DNA of 64,000 nucleotides from Luidia sarsii. Taxonomy: Eukaryota > Echinodermata > Asteroidea > Paxillosida > Luidiidae. The stretch is taken from assembly GCA_949987565.1 (NCBI GenBank), contig OX465109.1, positions 12,640,400 to 12,704,399 of the forward strand. The letters run 5' to 3'. The notes under the pieces were generated by a model. It made no database searches and had not been told where the DNA came from. It worked only from the letters and a program-made list of their open reading frames with translations. This document shows positions 45,001-62,470 of the stretch, piece after piece. Both the position numbers and the translations under genes were made by a program. Every line of letters starts with the position of its first letter. The stretch's first letter is position 1.

Positions 45001-46259
45001 AGGTCGGCAAACTTGGCAGATTCCAGAGTCATGAAACCACTGTCTTCGTCCGTCACATTTGCAGGCAACTCTGGCCCTGGCGCTGGGGGTGCAGGGCATT
45101 GTGCAGAAGACGAGGACCCTTGTCATGGTTGGGCACACTAGGGTGCACATTGATGAGGTCCAGGACCTGGGGAGCTTCATGGAGCTGGAGGTGAGGAGAA
45201 GGGAATCGCTGAGTTGATTTTGTAGCTGACGGTAATTGAGTTAGCTGAGGGTGATTGAGTTAGCTGACAGTGATTGATTTAGCTGTTGATAATTGAGTTA
45301 GGTGACAGTAATTGAGTTAAAAATGTAGCTGACACCTGACGATAATTGAATTAGGTGACAGTGAATGAGTTCACTGACAGCGATTCAGTTAGCGGACAGT
45401 GATCGAGTTACAGTAGCTAACTGTGATTGAGTTGGTTGACAGTGATTGTGTCAACCGACAGGGATTGAGTTAGCTGACAGTGAATCGGTTAGCTGACAGT
45501 GATTTAGTCAGTAAACAAGGGGGCCCATGTTGTCGACCTCCTAGTTGGTGGGCCCTGGTAACTTGTCTCAGCTCTTCTGATTGAGCCCAGGAGAACGACA
45601 ACAAGTTCTAAATTCTGCTTGCCTCATACCCAAGAAAAAGAAGTGGACAATGATTGTGTTAGCTATAAACTGTGATTAAGTTACCTGACAGTGATTTTGT
45701 TAACTATAAACTGTGATCAAGTTACCTGACAGTGATTGTGTTAGCTATAAACTGTGATTAAGTTACCTGACAGTGATTGTGTCAGCTATAAACTGTGATT
45801 AAGTTACCTGAAAGTGATTTTGTTAATTATAAACTGTGATTAAGTTACCTGACAGTGATTGTGTTAGCTATAAACTGTGATTAAGTTACCTGACAGTGAC
45901 TGTGTTAGCTGTAAACTGTGATTAAGTTACCTGACAGTGACTGTGTTAGCTATAAACTGTGACCTGACAGTGTTTGAGTCAGCGGACTGATAGAGTAGCT
46001 GGACAATGATGCAGACTTTGCTCCAGTCAATGAACAGTGATGCATCATGAAATGCATTGCGATCATGCTGAGACTTGTTTCCCCTGTGCCCCTGCTTGTC
46101 TATGCTCAGGTGCAAATTCAGCCAGGACAGACTGTGGAGGAAGGCACGAACATAGCCGATGACCTGATGGAGAAACTTGGCATCCAGCCAAGTGACCTGG
46201 TGTCCGGGGCCTACATGGACCTCATCCTGCAGCGCAACGTCAACGGCGAGGATGCGTAG
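41900..46259 (+). CDS. CYTH-domain protein (class IV adenylate cyclase / thiamine triphosphatase fold), complete, 181 aa
   Basis: The product belongs to the CYTH (triphosphate tunnel) superfamily. Members bind triphosphate and divalent metal ions; known activities are adenylate cyclase CyaB, thiamine triphosphatase and polyphosphatase. The activity of this animal protein is unknown. Four exons (546 nt with stop) give a normal single-domain length. The N-terminal tunnel motif is NVEIKAHL (residues 4-11). It is followed by QTDTFFHCPNGRLKLREF (37-52), VFYSRMDTSGPKLSQY, GIVQKTRTLVMVGHTRVHID and GSFMELEVQI, with SGAYMDLIL near the end. This resembles bacterial and invertebrate CyaB-like proteins more than vertebrate THTPA. 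The start MPSNVEIK matches the usual family N-terminus, so the open frame upstream is ignored. Introns are phase 0 and contain foldbacks and minisatellites. Confidence 0.93.
42080..42158. mobile_element. 79-bp foldback in CYTH intron 1
   Basis: Nearly perfect ~37-bp arms, TAGTTGCGCTAACCGTAACC outward and GGTTACGGTTAGCGCAACTA back, with a short centre at 42115-42122. Outermost bases are TA on both sides, as in Tc1/mariner-type insertions. It starts 22 bp after the exon 1 donor. Confidence 0.7.
42240..42355. mobile_element. MULE-like foldback, diverged copy
   Basis: TAGTCCAAGTAACTTGGAG outer arm, inner arms TTACAATCGCCCTTTTTAA and AAAGGGCGATTGTAAGGG, right end CTCGGACTA. No matching flanks. 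Confidence 0.6.
43015..43200. repeat. 15-bp minisatellite in CYTH intron 1
   Basis: Twelve copies of GTCAACTCGGTCCCA or GTCAACTCGGTCCCT, then decaying copies (ACCAACTCGGTACGAG) to about 43380, some inverted (GACCGAGTTGG). Confidence 0.92.
43431..43527. repeat. AT-rich palindrome, ~43-bp arms
   Basis: TACAAATTGTATTATTGTAT ... and its near-complement ending ATACAATTTACA meet at the centre GCCTACAGGC. It lies about 150 bp before CYTH exon 2. Confidence 0.85.
43679..43789 (+). CDS. CYTH gene exon 2
   Basis: Residues 54-90, EDPSKLSQLVFYSRMDT to HHPDELK. The acceptor is TGCCAG|GAG and the donor AAA|GTGAGT. Confidence 0.94.
44715..44880 (+). repeat. tRNA-derived SINE (type 1), clearest head
   Basis: A ~70-nt tRNA-like head starts at 44791. 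A-box TAGCTCAGATGG is at 44800-44811 and B-box GGTTCAAAGTC at 44838-44848. It is not a true tRNA gene, because the anticodon arm does not pair well and other copies carry the same 3' body. Confidence 0.7.
45065..45190 (+). CDS. CYTH gene exon 3
   Basis: Residues 91-132, ATLALALGVQG to GSFMELE, with QKTRTLVMVGHTRVHIDEV. The acceptor is TTGCAG|GCA and the donor GAG|GTGAGG. Confidence 0.95.
45225..45970. repeat. Minisatellite in CYTH intron 3
   Basis: The first part is about 20-bp degenerate units (GTGATTGAGTTAGCTGACA). The second part (45650-45970) is ~41-bp units combining TTAAGTTACCTGACAGTGAT and GTGTTAGCTATAAACTGTG, about eight copies. Confidence 0.88.
46110..46259 (+). CDS. CYTH gene exon 4 (stop)
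   Basis: Residues 133-181 and TAG, VQIQPGQTVEEGTNIADDL to NVNGEDA, with the family helix ADDLMEKLGI and SGAYMDLIL. The acceptor is GCTCAG|GTG. Confidence 0.95.
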   Translation: MQIQPGQTVEEGTNIADDLMEKLGIQPSDLVSGAYMDLILQRNVNGEDA

Positions 46260-47019
46260 CACAATCACCCACCAACGACAGGCGGCAATCGGACCCCACT
46301 CATGTGTTAGCACCCCACTCAGGCGACAATCAAGTTGAACCAGGTTCATGGAAGAATGCCTTGCTACTGACTGGCTACTTCTACAGTAATTTGATCTGGA
46401 AGCTTTGGCTGGCAGTCGTTTACCAATAGGGATGGGGGGACGGTTACATGTACCTTTCTTCAGACAAGTCACCCCTAGCAGATCATTTTGTTAGCCTTTG
46501 CTGGCAGTCTGCCACCCTAAGGGTCAAGGCTTATACCTTGCTTCAGACTAGTCACCCCTCTCAATTCTATTTGTCAATCTTGGCAGTCTACCACTGATAG
46601 GGATGTAGGCTCATGCCTTGCTTCAGACAAGTCACCCTTCCCAGTTCTATTTGTTAGCCATGGCTGGCAGTCTACCCCCTGTAGGGATGGATGAGTTTGT
46701 TTTCTGCTGTGCGCTGGGCTGAACCCGGACACAGCATGTGTTCCTGGGCAGGATAATTTTCTGCACCTCCAACTTAGCCATCAAAGAAACATTAACTTGT
46801 AACAGCTAAATATTGTAAAAAATTGCTCCAGATAATGGTTAGATGTCATTATTTTGGGTGTGTTTGGTAAACTTACACGGATCTACCCAGGTTGCCTCTG
46901 ACGTCATTACCCTCCTTCTCATTACCAATCGTGAAAGCAGGGGGTATGATAGATATCAAAATTCTTATATTTTGTCAAAGGTATTTTGGTTATTTTATTT
47001 AAGGTATTTTTGTTACTGA

Positions 47020-47025
47020 AATAAA
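47020..47025 (+). terminator. Candidate polyadenylation signal of the CYTH gene
   Basis: AATAAA on the plus strand, about 760 bp after the stop codon. It is the first clear canonical hexamer I noticed downstream. No transcript evidence is available. Confidence 0.4.
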
Positions 47026-47362
47026 GCATGCCAAAGGTGGAACAAAGTCCCAGTTTTGACCTTGTACTTTTGATTTCATGTTTTCTCGTGTAGAATGCTT
47101 ACTGTGACACTTATATACAATCCCTTTTGAGAATGAGATTGGCTCCGAGAACAGCTATTTGCCCAACACTTCGGACAATGTGCTCTGCCCATCGTCCCAG
47201 GAGACCGTTTAGTTACCTAAGTCCTAACCATTTCTACTCAAAGCCATAGTCTCTCTCAATGGAGATCTCAAAAGGGATTCGGTACATGGTGTCACTGCAA
47301 GGTTTCTACATTGTGCTTTGACTGTGCAAACCTTCACTGATTTACTTATAATTATGTGATCA

Positions 47363-47520
47363 TGGCTGGATTTCACAAAGCCTTACGATACATCGTAACT
47401 CAACTTACGATGGACAACCCAATGAAGCCATCATTAGTTGTGATAGGTCGTATGGTTTATGTGCATCGCTCATCGTCTTGCGATTTATCATGTTACGATA
47501 AGTTTGGTGAAATCGACTGC
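47363..47520. repeat. MITE of the 'ATCGTAAGTTG' family, copy 3
   Basis: GGCTGGATTTCACAAAGCCT start, internal CAACTTACGATGGACAACCC, and end GGTGAAATCGAC. Confidence 0.7.
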
Positions 47521-48050
47521 ACGTCCCCTAAACAAAGACAGCAACACTCCATAAAAGAAGCTAGGAGACATTCTATTGGTTGCAGTTAAATCTGATTTAT
47601 TCTCCTTATCTTTGATGATAGTGTAATTCCAGTTGGTTGCAGTGAACTGCCGGCCCCATCCATTATATGGATTGTCAACAGAAAATACCACTGGCCTTTC
47701 TGGATGCCTCCGGCGGGCAGTGTCACTTTCATGTTTGCGGGGAGCTTGCCAGAACAAAAGCACCAAATGCCAATGTGTTTATATTGCCCGTACAATTCTT
47801 CCAATTCTAGTGCCGAGTCTTGGGCCTTTTAAAACCCAGGGCTGTGGCAGATAACAGTTGAATTGCTACTTTGAGCAAACTGTGATAGTCTTAGCCACAG
47901 TGTCAGAGTCAATGACATAACCATTTCAAAGAAATGAGCCTGTATTCTACAGCCGTCATCGTCATTACTATGTATGTGGAATGTGTCTGTTGCTCCTGAG
48001 TCAAAGCCAGTTAAAAGTTAAAAATGGCCCCATCTTGCAGCACAATACAA

Positions 48051-48056
48051 TTTATT
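48051..48056 (-). terminator. Candidate polyadenylation signal of EEF1B2
   Basis: TTTATT on the plus strand gives AATAAA on the minus strand, 400 bp after the stop. A second candidate is at 47596-47601. Confidence 0.35.
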
Positions 48057-48144
48057 AATAGACAGTTTTCAGGCGTTCTGCTAGTCCAGATGAAGCCCCC
48101 TAAAAGTGAAATACATCGATTGGAAATGGGTCGGGAGGCAATCT

Positions 48145-48396
48145 GGGGCCAATTTCACAAAGCCACTTTAAGCACCAAAATTTGCTGCAGCACCAGAAAG
48201 TCAAATTTCATAGAATTAGAAAAAGACAACCCAAACATTTTGTGTTATGCTAAGTTAATAACCCCCCAAATGGAATACAAGTCAAGAGTCAATTAACAAC
48301 ACATCACAGTGTGGTTTCTAATCCAGATTCTACATGGTAGACTTTTCCTGCTCAACAGATTTGTCTCCCCATAAGCAGCTGTATGAAATTGGGCCC
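48145..48396. mobile_element. MITE with 19-bp inverted ends
   Basis: GGGGCCAATTTCACAAAGC at the left and GCTGTATGAAATTGGGCCC at the right are imperfect inverted repeats. The interior is non-coding. Confidence 0.6.
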
Positions 48397-48455
48397 TTGT
48401 CCATGGTTAGCCTGGGTATGGGTCCGGCTCCATTGATTTCGGATCCCTTTTTTTT

Positions 48456-48542
48456 TTAGACTTTCTGGAAGGCGGCCACATCTACAGATTGGACGTGGTC
48501 CTCAAAGGCTGTGATTTTCTCCTCCAAATCGTCGGTGCCAAC
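48456..48542 (-). CDS. EEF1B2: EEF1B2 exon 6 (stop)
   Basis: Residues 208-235 and [18 protein letters not shown] to AAFQKV. The acceptor is ACCAG|GTT. Confidence 0.98.
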   Translation of the reverse strand, partial: VGTDDLEEKITAFEDHVQSVDVAAFQKV

Positions 48543-51500
48543 CTGGTGCGAAAGCGGAAGAAAGAGAATAAAAAAATTGCCCTGTCGTTTTCCTTTCCTT
48601 ATTTTCATCTGCCTTCCCTTCACGCCTAATGGGGTCGCCTGCATCCAGTATTTTGTTAGGTCGAGTGTAATTAAGAGAAAGGACTCAAGAAGATCTGCCT
48701 TCATTTCTTGCCGGCCATCTAAGAAATGTCCTGCTAGGATGAAAACGTCAGGCTTTTTTGAGATGTACATGTACAAAAGAAAATGTCACAGTTTGCTTAA
48801 CTGTTACCAGAAAGAGGTTGTGCAAACACACAAAAATAATCGCAAAAGAAACTAGCTTTGTCTATTTATTTATGATATTATTTGTACTTGATATTATCCA
48901 CAACTTGGTGATTTGCAGTTTGAGCAATGGAAGCGAGCTCTTCCTATCTAAAAGTCAATACTTTACACCAAATCCAGTCAAACCTAGAGATCTCTAATCA
49001 AATCTAACATCTCAATGCAATTTGCAAGTTACCAAAAGAAAAAATAGGTTTAAAGATCCACAATTCAACTGTGAAAGCTGAATTTAGCTTCATGCTATGG
49101 TTCAATTGCACTACTATTGTACTCTGTTGGAAATTCCAATGTTCAGAATTTACAATTTAATAACACTCACAATTTTCATTAAAAAAATGTCAGGAAAATA
49201 TAATTTGATATCACTTTCGCAAATTTAAATATTTAATTCCACGAGCCCAATTTATCTACATATAATAAAGAGGAATTCTGACAGAAATACAGAAACAAAT
49301 GGTCACAGACACCAGGAGCAGTACGCTCTTCCTACCTTGTCATCTTCCACAACGCAGGTGATCTGCAGTTTCTTGATGCCATAGCCGACGGCCGCAAGCT
49401 TGGCTGTGGAAAGAAACCAGGCACAAGCACAGACAGCTCTTACTGGTCAGACATGCAAACCATTCAACCAACCAACCTTTCCACTAGCTACATCCCAGAC
49501 ACACAAACAGACAATCAGGCCAAACTAACCAAGGTCTTGGCCCGGTGTGGGGTTTGTTTGTTTTTGTGTTTGTTAATTCAGCGCGGTACATTTTCCCTCA
49601 AAAATATTTCGAAGAATAACACCAGTCTACTGATGATCGAGAGAGTCCACTGTTTCAATAGGGCAAAACAAAAAATAGTTCTGCTTCCGATAACATGTTA
49701 TTTCAAAATAGGGTAGGTAGGTAGGGATTTTTTTCCCTCCAATCTTTTTTGTGTACAATCATATGGAGGCATCTGCATGTGGTCAAGCCTTATAATACGA
49801 TAAAGTTTTGTTTATTACACATAGAATTTTTATCATTATTGTTTCCCAATAAACAATTTTTAGGGTCACAGGCTAGAAATAGGGTCGCTCGGGGAACCAG
49901 CAGGCACCCTTAAGGTTTTAGGGTTTTAACAAGATAAAATTGAGCAGTTTGAGATACCAGTTTGACCGTAAAAAAAATAAAAAAATAATAATAATTCACG
50001 CCATTTCCGGAAATCCGGAAATTTCCGGAAGTATTACATCCCTGTTCTCTGCTTCTATTTCTAGGCTTTCTGCATCAGGTAGCTAGATGGTTAAATACGT
50101 AGGTAAGGTTAAAGGAGAGTGTCTCCAGAAAGTGGCGAGACATTACCAATGTCAGTAGTGGGTCAGTTTTCTCCCTTGCCGGCATTCAGATGACCCAAAG
50201 CAGAATATCTTTCAAGTTGCCCTTGACAATTGGCTGCTGAGCTTTTTGGAATCAGAATCAAGACCCCCGCCAGACTTGGGGGTAGGGGGGGGGGGGGGGG
50301 AGAGGGAGGTCTTTCACCATTGACTTACAAGCTCCCCAGATGAGGCCGTCCATTGAGACGGTGCGCACTAGTCTCTCCACCTCGACCATGTCTGTCTCAT
50401 CATCCCAGGGCTTCACGTCCAGAATGATGGTAGACTTGGCGATTACTGCAGGCTCTGTTCAATACACAGTTGCAGAGAGAAAGTAAAACAGTGAGAGAGG
50501 GGCTGAGAGAGAGGGGGGCTGGGGCTGAGAAAGAGAGAGAGAGAGTGTGTGTGAGAGAGGGGGAGGGAGATAGAGGAAGGGAGAGAGTGAGAGAGATAGG
50601 GGAGGAAGAGAGAGAGAGAGAGAGTGAGAGAGGGAGGGAGAGATAGGGGAGGGAGAGTGAGAGAGGGAGGGAGAGATAGGGGAGGGAGAGTAAGAGAGGG
50701 AGGGAGAGATAGGGGAGGGAGAGTGAGGAAGAGAGAGAGAGTGAGAGAGGGAGGTAGAGATAGGGGAGGGAGAGTGAGGAAGAGAGAGAGTGAGAGAGGG
50801 AGGTAGAGATAGGGGAGGGAGAGTGAGGAAGGGAGAGAGTGAGAGAGGGAGGGAGGGATAGGGGAGGGAGAGGGAGGGAGGGAGAGAGAGAGAGAGAGCG
50901 AGAGAGAGGGGGGAGGGAGAGGGAGGGAGGGAGAGAGAGAGAGAGAGAGAGGGAGGGAGAGGGAGGGAGGGAGAGAGAGGGTAGGAGAGAGAAAGAATGA
51001 GAGAGGGGAAGAAGAGAGAGAAAAGGGAAAAAGGCAGAAAAAGATATAAAGAGGGAGAGAGATAGAAAGTGTTTAAGAGGAAGAGAGATATGGTGGCAGA
51101 GAAATGGAGTGAGAGAGGAGGAGGGGAGGGGGAGAGAGAGAGGGGGGGGGGGAGATCACGCTCTCATGGGTTCATCAATTCTGCCAGATAGTCTGTTGGA
51201 TTCACCTCCCAGGACTTACTCGCTTTCTTCTTCTTGGCTTCCTCAGCCTTGCGACTCTCCTGCATGGCCTTCAGGGCTGCCTCCTCTTCCTCATCTGCAT
51301 CGCCAAACAGATCAAAGTCGTCGTCATCATCGTCATCGTCATCTGCGGCCGGCTTGGCGGCCGGCTTAGCGGCCGGCTTGGTGTCCGGGGTGGCGGCGGC
51401 CGCTGATCCGTACTCACTCAGGGCCTTCTTGACGCCGGGCAAACTGCACAAAATCAAGTAGACACTCTTGTCAAGCAGACACCCTTGTCAAGTAGACACC

Positions 51501-54489
51501 CTTTGTCAAGCAGACACCCAATCAAGCAGACACCCTTGTCAAGCAGACACCCAATCAAGAAGACACCCAATCAAGCAGACACCCTTGTCAAGCAGACACC
51601 CAATCAAGCAGACATCCCTGTCAAGCAGACACCCAATCAAGCAGACACCCAATCAAGCAGACACCCTTGTCAAGCAGACACCCAACCAAGCAGACACCCT
51701 TGTCAAGCACACACCCAATCAAGCAGACACCCAATCAAGCAGACACCCTTGTCAAGCAGACACCCTTGTCAAGCAGACACCCTTGTCAAGCAGACACCCA
51801 ATCAAGCAGACACCCAATCAAGCAGACACCCAATCAAGCAGACACCCTTGTCAAGCACACACCCTTGTCAAGAAGACACCCAATCAAGCACACACCCTTG
51901 TCAAGCAGACACCCTTGTCAAGCAGACATCCTTGTCAAGCAGACACCCAATCAAGCAGACAACCTTGTCAAGCAGACACCCTTGTCAAGCAGACACCCTT
52001 GTCAAGCACACACCCTTGTCAAGCACACACCCAATCAAGCACACACCCTTGTCAAGCAGACATCCTTGTCAAGCAGACACCCAATCAAGCAGACACCCAA
52101 TCAAGCAGACACCCAATCAAGCAGACACCCTTGTCAAGCAGACACCCTTGTCAAGCAGACACCCTTGTCAAGCAGACACCCAATCAAGCAGACACCCTTG
52201 CCTGGGGTGTTTAGGAGTTCAAGATCGTTTCACCGTGCATGGATCTTCAAGTTTGGGGCAAAAGATGTTGCATGGTTTGAATGTGTCACCATTTGCAGTA
52301 AGGATCATCTCCGGTTGCAAATCCCCCGTTTCCAAAGGAAGGCTCTGTGGTGACTGACAGCTGCTCATCGGACAATTCAAGCAGGACCAGAAGGGTCAGG
52401 CGTCACTGGGACCAGGGGAAGGATATGCTGATAGGTTAACCCTAACCCCTAGTGCTGCATGACTGGAACCCTCCTCAATCCTCCAATGTGAGTTTGTGCA
52501 AGATCCTCACTGCCTCAATCCTCCACAATCCTCCAATATGAGTTAGTGCATGTACATGTACACCACTGCCTCAATCCTCCACAGCTAAGTACATGTAATT
52601 GGATCCTTTGTTTCACAATTGACACAGTTGACCATGTGAAAGCAAAATGCATACTAGCAAGACAGTACATGCATGGAGCTATAAGTAGGTAGCTCCATGG
52701 TACGTGCCTTTGTCAAAGTTCCACAGCTTTTCATATCCTCAAAAATACTCCAGTGTAAATAGAACTACCTTCCTCAATCTTTCCCAATCCTCCAGTGTAA
52801 ATTTTACAACCTTCCTCGATCCTCAACAATCCTCCAGTGTAAATTTTACAACCTTCCTCAATCCTCCAACTGGAAATGTTCATACCTGCCTCAATCCTCC
52901 ATCATCCCCCGGAAGATTGTGGAGGATTGAGGAAGGTTGGGTTCCAGTATTTTATAACTAGGCGATTCATGTATGTTATTACTGCATCTTGACCTCCTGT
53001 CACAGAAAAACCTAAGATTTGCTGCTGTGCAAATTATGTAACTCAAACAAATAAAGGAAAAACTGACAGGGAACTTTTGAAAAATGGCAAAGAGAATGTT
53101 GACTAGACTTGTGTCATTTAGTGTTGAACTCCTTTAACCAATGATTTTGTGGACATTTTTTCAGTGCTTTTTACTACATTTTTTCAAAAGCAAAAAATAA
53201 TCAAAAATCCACTATCCAGGTGGCCCCGAAAAGGAGGAAGGCAGGGACGAGAAACATGTTTTTTTTTTTGTTTTTTTTTACTTTTTTATGTTGGCTTATG
53301 TTGTGCAGTGGATTCCTATCTGTATAGCGACAAGTATCCCATTCGCATGGCATCATAAAATGTAATGTGACTTTTAGTTTCCTTCAAGCATACCCACATG
53401 GAGCCACCTTACCTACTAAACTGGCTGCTGTAGGACTTCACCTGGTTGTACCACCGGAGGGCGTTGTTCAGATCGGCACTGGGGGCGCCAGACAGTGCCT
53501 GGTAGACGACCACATCACCCTGTGACACTGTGTAGCTGTGAACACACAAAGTTGGTGAAAAAAACCTTGGCATACTGTTTGCAATTGCATTGTAAATCAT
53601 TTCTCTTTCAACTTTAACTGCTTAAAGATTTAATCAATGATTTAATCAATGCCCAAGTTGGCAAGTGGCCCACAAGTATGTAATGAATCTACAAATTTGT
53701 ACTGTTGTTGTTGTTCAACCTCCGTAACTGGCAGTCTGGTCCCTGTACTGTAGTACGGTATAGCGCCTTGCTGTGAAGACGTACAGGGGCCCAGACTGCA
53801 AGTTGCGACGCTGCCGTTTGGATCTTGCGACCAAACCGGGAGGTTTTCGCCCATTTTTTGGGGGGGAAATCGACACATTTTCGCCAAATGGACAGTTGCA
53901 CACAGGTGCGTGGTATGTAAACCACATTTGCTAGAAATCTTGGGCCAAATGAAGCAGTATTTTATGAGTTATGCTGAACCTGCTGATCCCTATGCCACAG
54001 CACTTGTGAACGTTACACAGAAGCCTATGGGAAAAAAGCCTAGTTATCTGTGGGGTTCCGGTCGGGAGAGCAGCGGACGACATAGAACCCCACAGTTCTG
54101 GGGGTAGGCCCACAGGGCAAAAAATGTAAGAATACAACTCAGTCAAAGTATTAGCAAACTACACAGAGTTCAATCATAAAAGGTTGAATATATACATAGA
54201 ACAAGGAAGATATACACAGGGAAAGCACAGGTGCAGGTCATCCCTAAGTTGCGAAAATTAGCAGACAACACAGTTATATGCAAATACGAACAGTTGAACG
54301 AATTGCGCCTGCCCTGGCCTTATGCATGCCCACGTGGCCGAAGAATGTAAATCTACAAACTTGTACAACCTCAGTTTATCGCGTAAAATTGACATCCAAA
54401 AATGATTACCCTTCCATGAAACTACGATCGGCGAGGAACTTGTTCAAGGCACTCAGGCCGGCAGCTTTCTTCAGATCACCGAACCCCAT
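48456..54489 (-). CDS. EEF1B2: Translation elongation factor 1-beta (eEF1B2), complete, 235 aa
   Basis: Guanine nucleotide exchange subunit of the eEF1 complex. It reloads eEF1A with GTP during cytoplasmic translation. Six exons join exactly (708 nt with stop; the human protein is 225 aa). The layout is a GST-like N-terminal domain (residues 1-~65, [19 protein letters not shown]), then a linker with KPAA repeats and nine consecutive Asp (102-110) followed by FDLFGD, then a Lys-rich hinge. The catalytic GEF domain is 144-235, with [33 protein letters not shown] and the C-terminal [14 protein letters not shown]. The start is the universal MGFGDL. Splice phases are 2, 2, 1, 1 and 0. Two introns are largely minisatellite. 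It is head-to-head with NDUFS1. Confidence 0.98.
49336..49403 (-). CDS. EEF1B2: EEF1B2 exon 5
   Basis: Residues 185-207, [18 protein letters not shown] to EDDK. The acceptor is CCACAG|CC and the donor AAG|GTAGGA. Confidence 0.97.
50329..50454 (-). CDS. EEF1B2: EEF1B2 exon 4
   Basis: Residues 143-184, [16 protein letters not shown] to MDGLIWGA. The acceptor is AACAG|AG and the donor GCTT|GTAAGT. Confidence 0.97.
50480..51160. repeat. GA-rich simple repeat in EEF1B2 intron 3
   Basis: Polypurine AGGGAGAGATAGGGGAGGG-type units of about 26-38 bp, degrading to GAGA. On the transcript strand it is pyrimidine-rich and ends about 25 bp before the exon 4 acceptor. Confidence 0.92.
51220..51443 (-). 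CDS. EEF1B2: EEF1B2 exon 3
   Basis: Residues 68-142, [16 protein letters not shown] repeats, the Asp run and the Lys-rich hinge. The acceptor is GTGCAG|T and the donor GCGA|GTAAGT. A minisatellite starts about 15 bp beyond the acceptor. Confidence 0.97.
51455..52205. repeat. Two-unit minisatellite in EEF1B2 intron 2
   Basis: About 45 units of two kinds are intermixed: TTGTCAAGCAGACACCC (17 bp) and AATCAAGCAGACACCC (16 bp), with rare CACACACCC variants. The array begins about 15 bp from the exon 3 acceptor. Confidence 0.93.
52470..52945. repeat. Degenerate CCTCAATCCTCCA repeat
   Basis: Units of 45-55 bp with CAATCCTCCAGTGTAAATTT and ACAACCTTCCTCAATCCTCC, ending with an inverted stretch GGAGGATTGAGGAAGGTTGG. 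Confidence 0.8.
53413..53535 (-). CDS. EEF1B2: EEF1B2 exon 2
   Basis: Residues 27-67, [14 protein letters not shown] to SSQFS, with [14 protein letters not shown]. The acceptor is TCACAG|C and the donor AGTAG|GTAAGG. Confidence 0.97.
54410..54489 (-). CDS. EEF1B2: EEF1B2 exon 1 (start)
   Basis: Residues 1-26 plus GG of Gly27. The donor is GAAGG|GTAATC. Confidence 0.97.
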
Positions 54490-55876
54490 CTTTGATGTCA
54501 AAATCGGAAGGATTTCAAAGAAGAATCTCGACGCCCTGTCACAGCTCAGCTGGTTGTTCAGCGAAAAAGGAAGATAGGAGAAAGAGCGCCCTCAATTGTG
54601 TAGTTCTTCTGCTGGTACCCGCCCATCTGTTCCTAACTGCAATGGCCTCGTGGTAGACACCAGCGACCGCCTGGTTCTCCATAACTTTTCGTGTTGTGGC
54701 CGAAAACCGGCGTTGATGAGGTGAACCTAAGTCAACTTACGGCCGTTTTTTCCGTCTTTTGGTGAGTCAATTTGTTTCATATAGAGAAGTGTTCTAGTTG
54801 CAGATATCTATAGCTATTGTAATGCAATTGAAATGACCTAAAACGTGAGTGAATACGATGAAATTTCCCCATAAAGCCTGCACACCGTAATTACGTGTAT
54901 GTCAGTTGTAACTGTAACTAGTTCAATAGTTGTTACGACTAACGTTCAAATCAAACACTGATGCTCGGACTGGAGTTGCTGTTTGAAAGTACTTATAGTT
55001 ATACTAACTTATAATAGTAGTCAGTACTTATAACTATACTGAATTTGAAGACAACTTCAATCATGCATTCCTCACGAAAGAAACCCGGATTTTGGTGTGT
55101 ATGTTAAGTTTAAACATTGAGCCTGAAGTGAAGGTAGAGTGACTAAGTTAAGTTAAAATATGTGCTGTTTTGATATCCTTCCCATAATATTGTGAGAAAG
55201 GTAAGTCATGAAACTTTTATGAACCTGAAACTGGAATTTGATTATTTTAAGGAAGGGAATCAATTTGTTACGAACACCTCAAAATCATTGAGTACTTTTT
55301 GAAGAAGGTATTCACTAACTATCACTAAAATTAACAATGTCATGACCTGTAAAGTGTAATGTATTACTAACAATAACATGAACACGGACGTACAGGGGTG
55401 ATTTCACAAAGCCTTATGACTATGACTGAGTTACGACGATGCATTGTATTTGTAACAACTTACGATGGACAACCCATCGATAGTTGTGATACACTGTATG
55501 GTTTCTGTGCATCGGTCATCTTCTTGCGATTGATTGTAAGCATTTAATTATGATGGGTTTGCTGATATCGTCTGCCAAACAAATTGCCAAATTGTAACAT
55601 AATAAACAGACAGACAGATTAATAAAGTCATGTCAATAAAGTTAACTCCACAAAATAATGACAAATTTCTCTCCAAAGGGGCAAAGGCAAACGTAATTTG
55701 TCTGCATTGCTTTTGAATTCGGATCAAATTTTCATATTGTTTGATATTGTCATTTTATCATGATTTTATTTAATTCAAGGTGAACTGAACATTGTATTTC
55801 TTCTGAAAATAGACATTTATTCCCCCCCCCCCTCGAATTGTGTCTGTAGAGAGCTGCACAGACTTCAGTAGTCGCC
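54490..55876. promoter_or_regulatory. Bidirectional promoter region and 5' leader of EEF1B2 / NDUFS1
   Basis: The start codons are 1387 bp apart. On the minus strand a pyrimidine tract (CCTTTTTCGC, 54561-54570) about 75 nt from the EEF1B2 ATG could be its 5'-TOP start, as expected for elongation-factor mRNAs. On the plus strand a donor-like TTTTG|GTGAGT at 54761/54762 and an acceptor-like CTGTAG before about 55850 suggest a non-coding first exon of NDUFS1 (~54640-54761) and a 1.1-kb leader intron. That intron carries a 'tttcacaaagcc' MITE at 55397-55570. The exon limits are inferred. Confidence 0.5.
55397..55570. repeat. MITE of the 'ATCGTAAGTTG' family, copy 4
   Basis: GATTTCACAAAGCCTTATGA start, CAACTTACGATGGACAACCC interior, TTCTTGCGATTGATTGTAAG end. 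Confidence 0.65.

Positions 55877-62470
<6,594 letters not shown>

Larger units (their letters stand above)
46260..48455. other. Convergent intergenic region, CYTH and EEF1B2 3' sides
   Basis: The 3' ends of two convergent genes meet here. It contains a degenerate tandem repeat around 'cttgcttcagacaagtcacccct' (46450-46680, three to four copies), a MITE of the 'tttcacaaagcc' family (47363-47520), another MITE (48145-48396) and candidate poly(A) signals. No supported coding exon was found. Confidence 0.55.

Noticed and set aside
47488..47804. Minus-strand frames with VDNPYNGWGRQF and LPANMKVTLPAGG
   Set aside because: They could be frames of a decayed protein, but the pieces sit in different frames and I cannot assign a family. 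The left part is a MITE.
51468..52357. Three overlapping plus-strand frames rich in SSRHP/QADT/KQTP
   Set aside because: They are translations of the 16/17-bp satellite in an EEF1B2 intron, antisense to the gene.
53642..53927. Overlapping minus-strand frames of 70-81 codons
   Set aside because: No domain is visible; they lie within EEF1B2 intron 1 and overlap each other in different frames.
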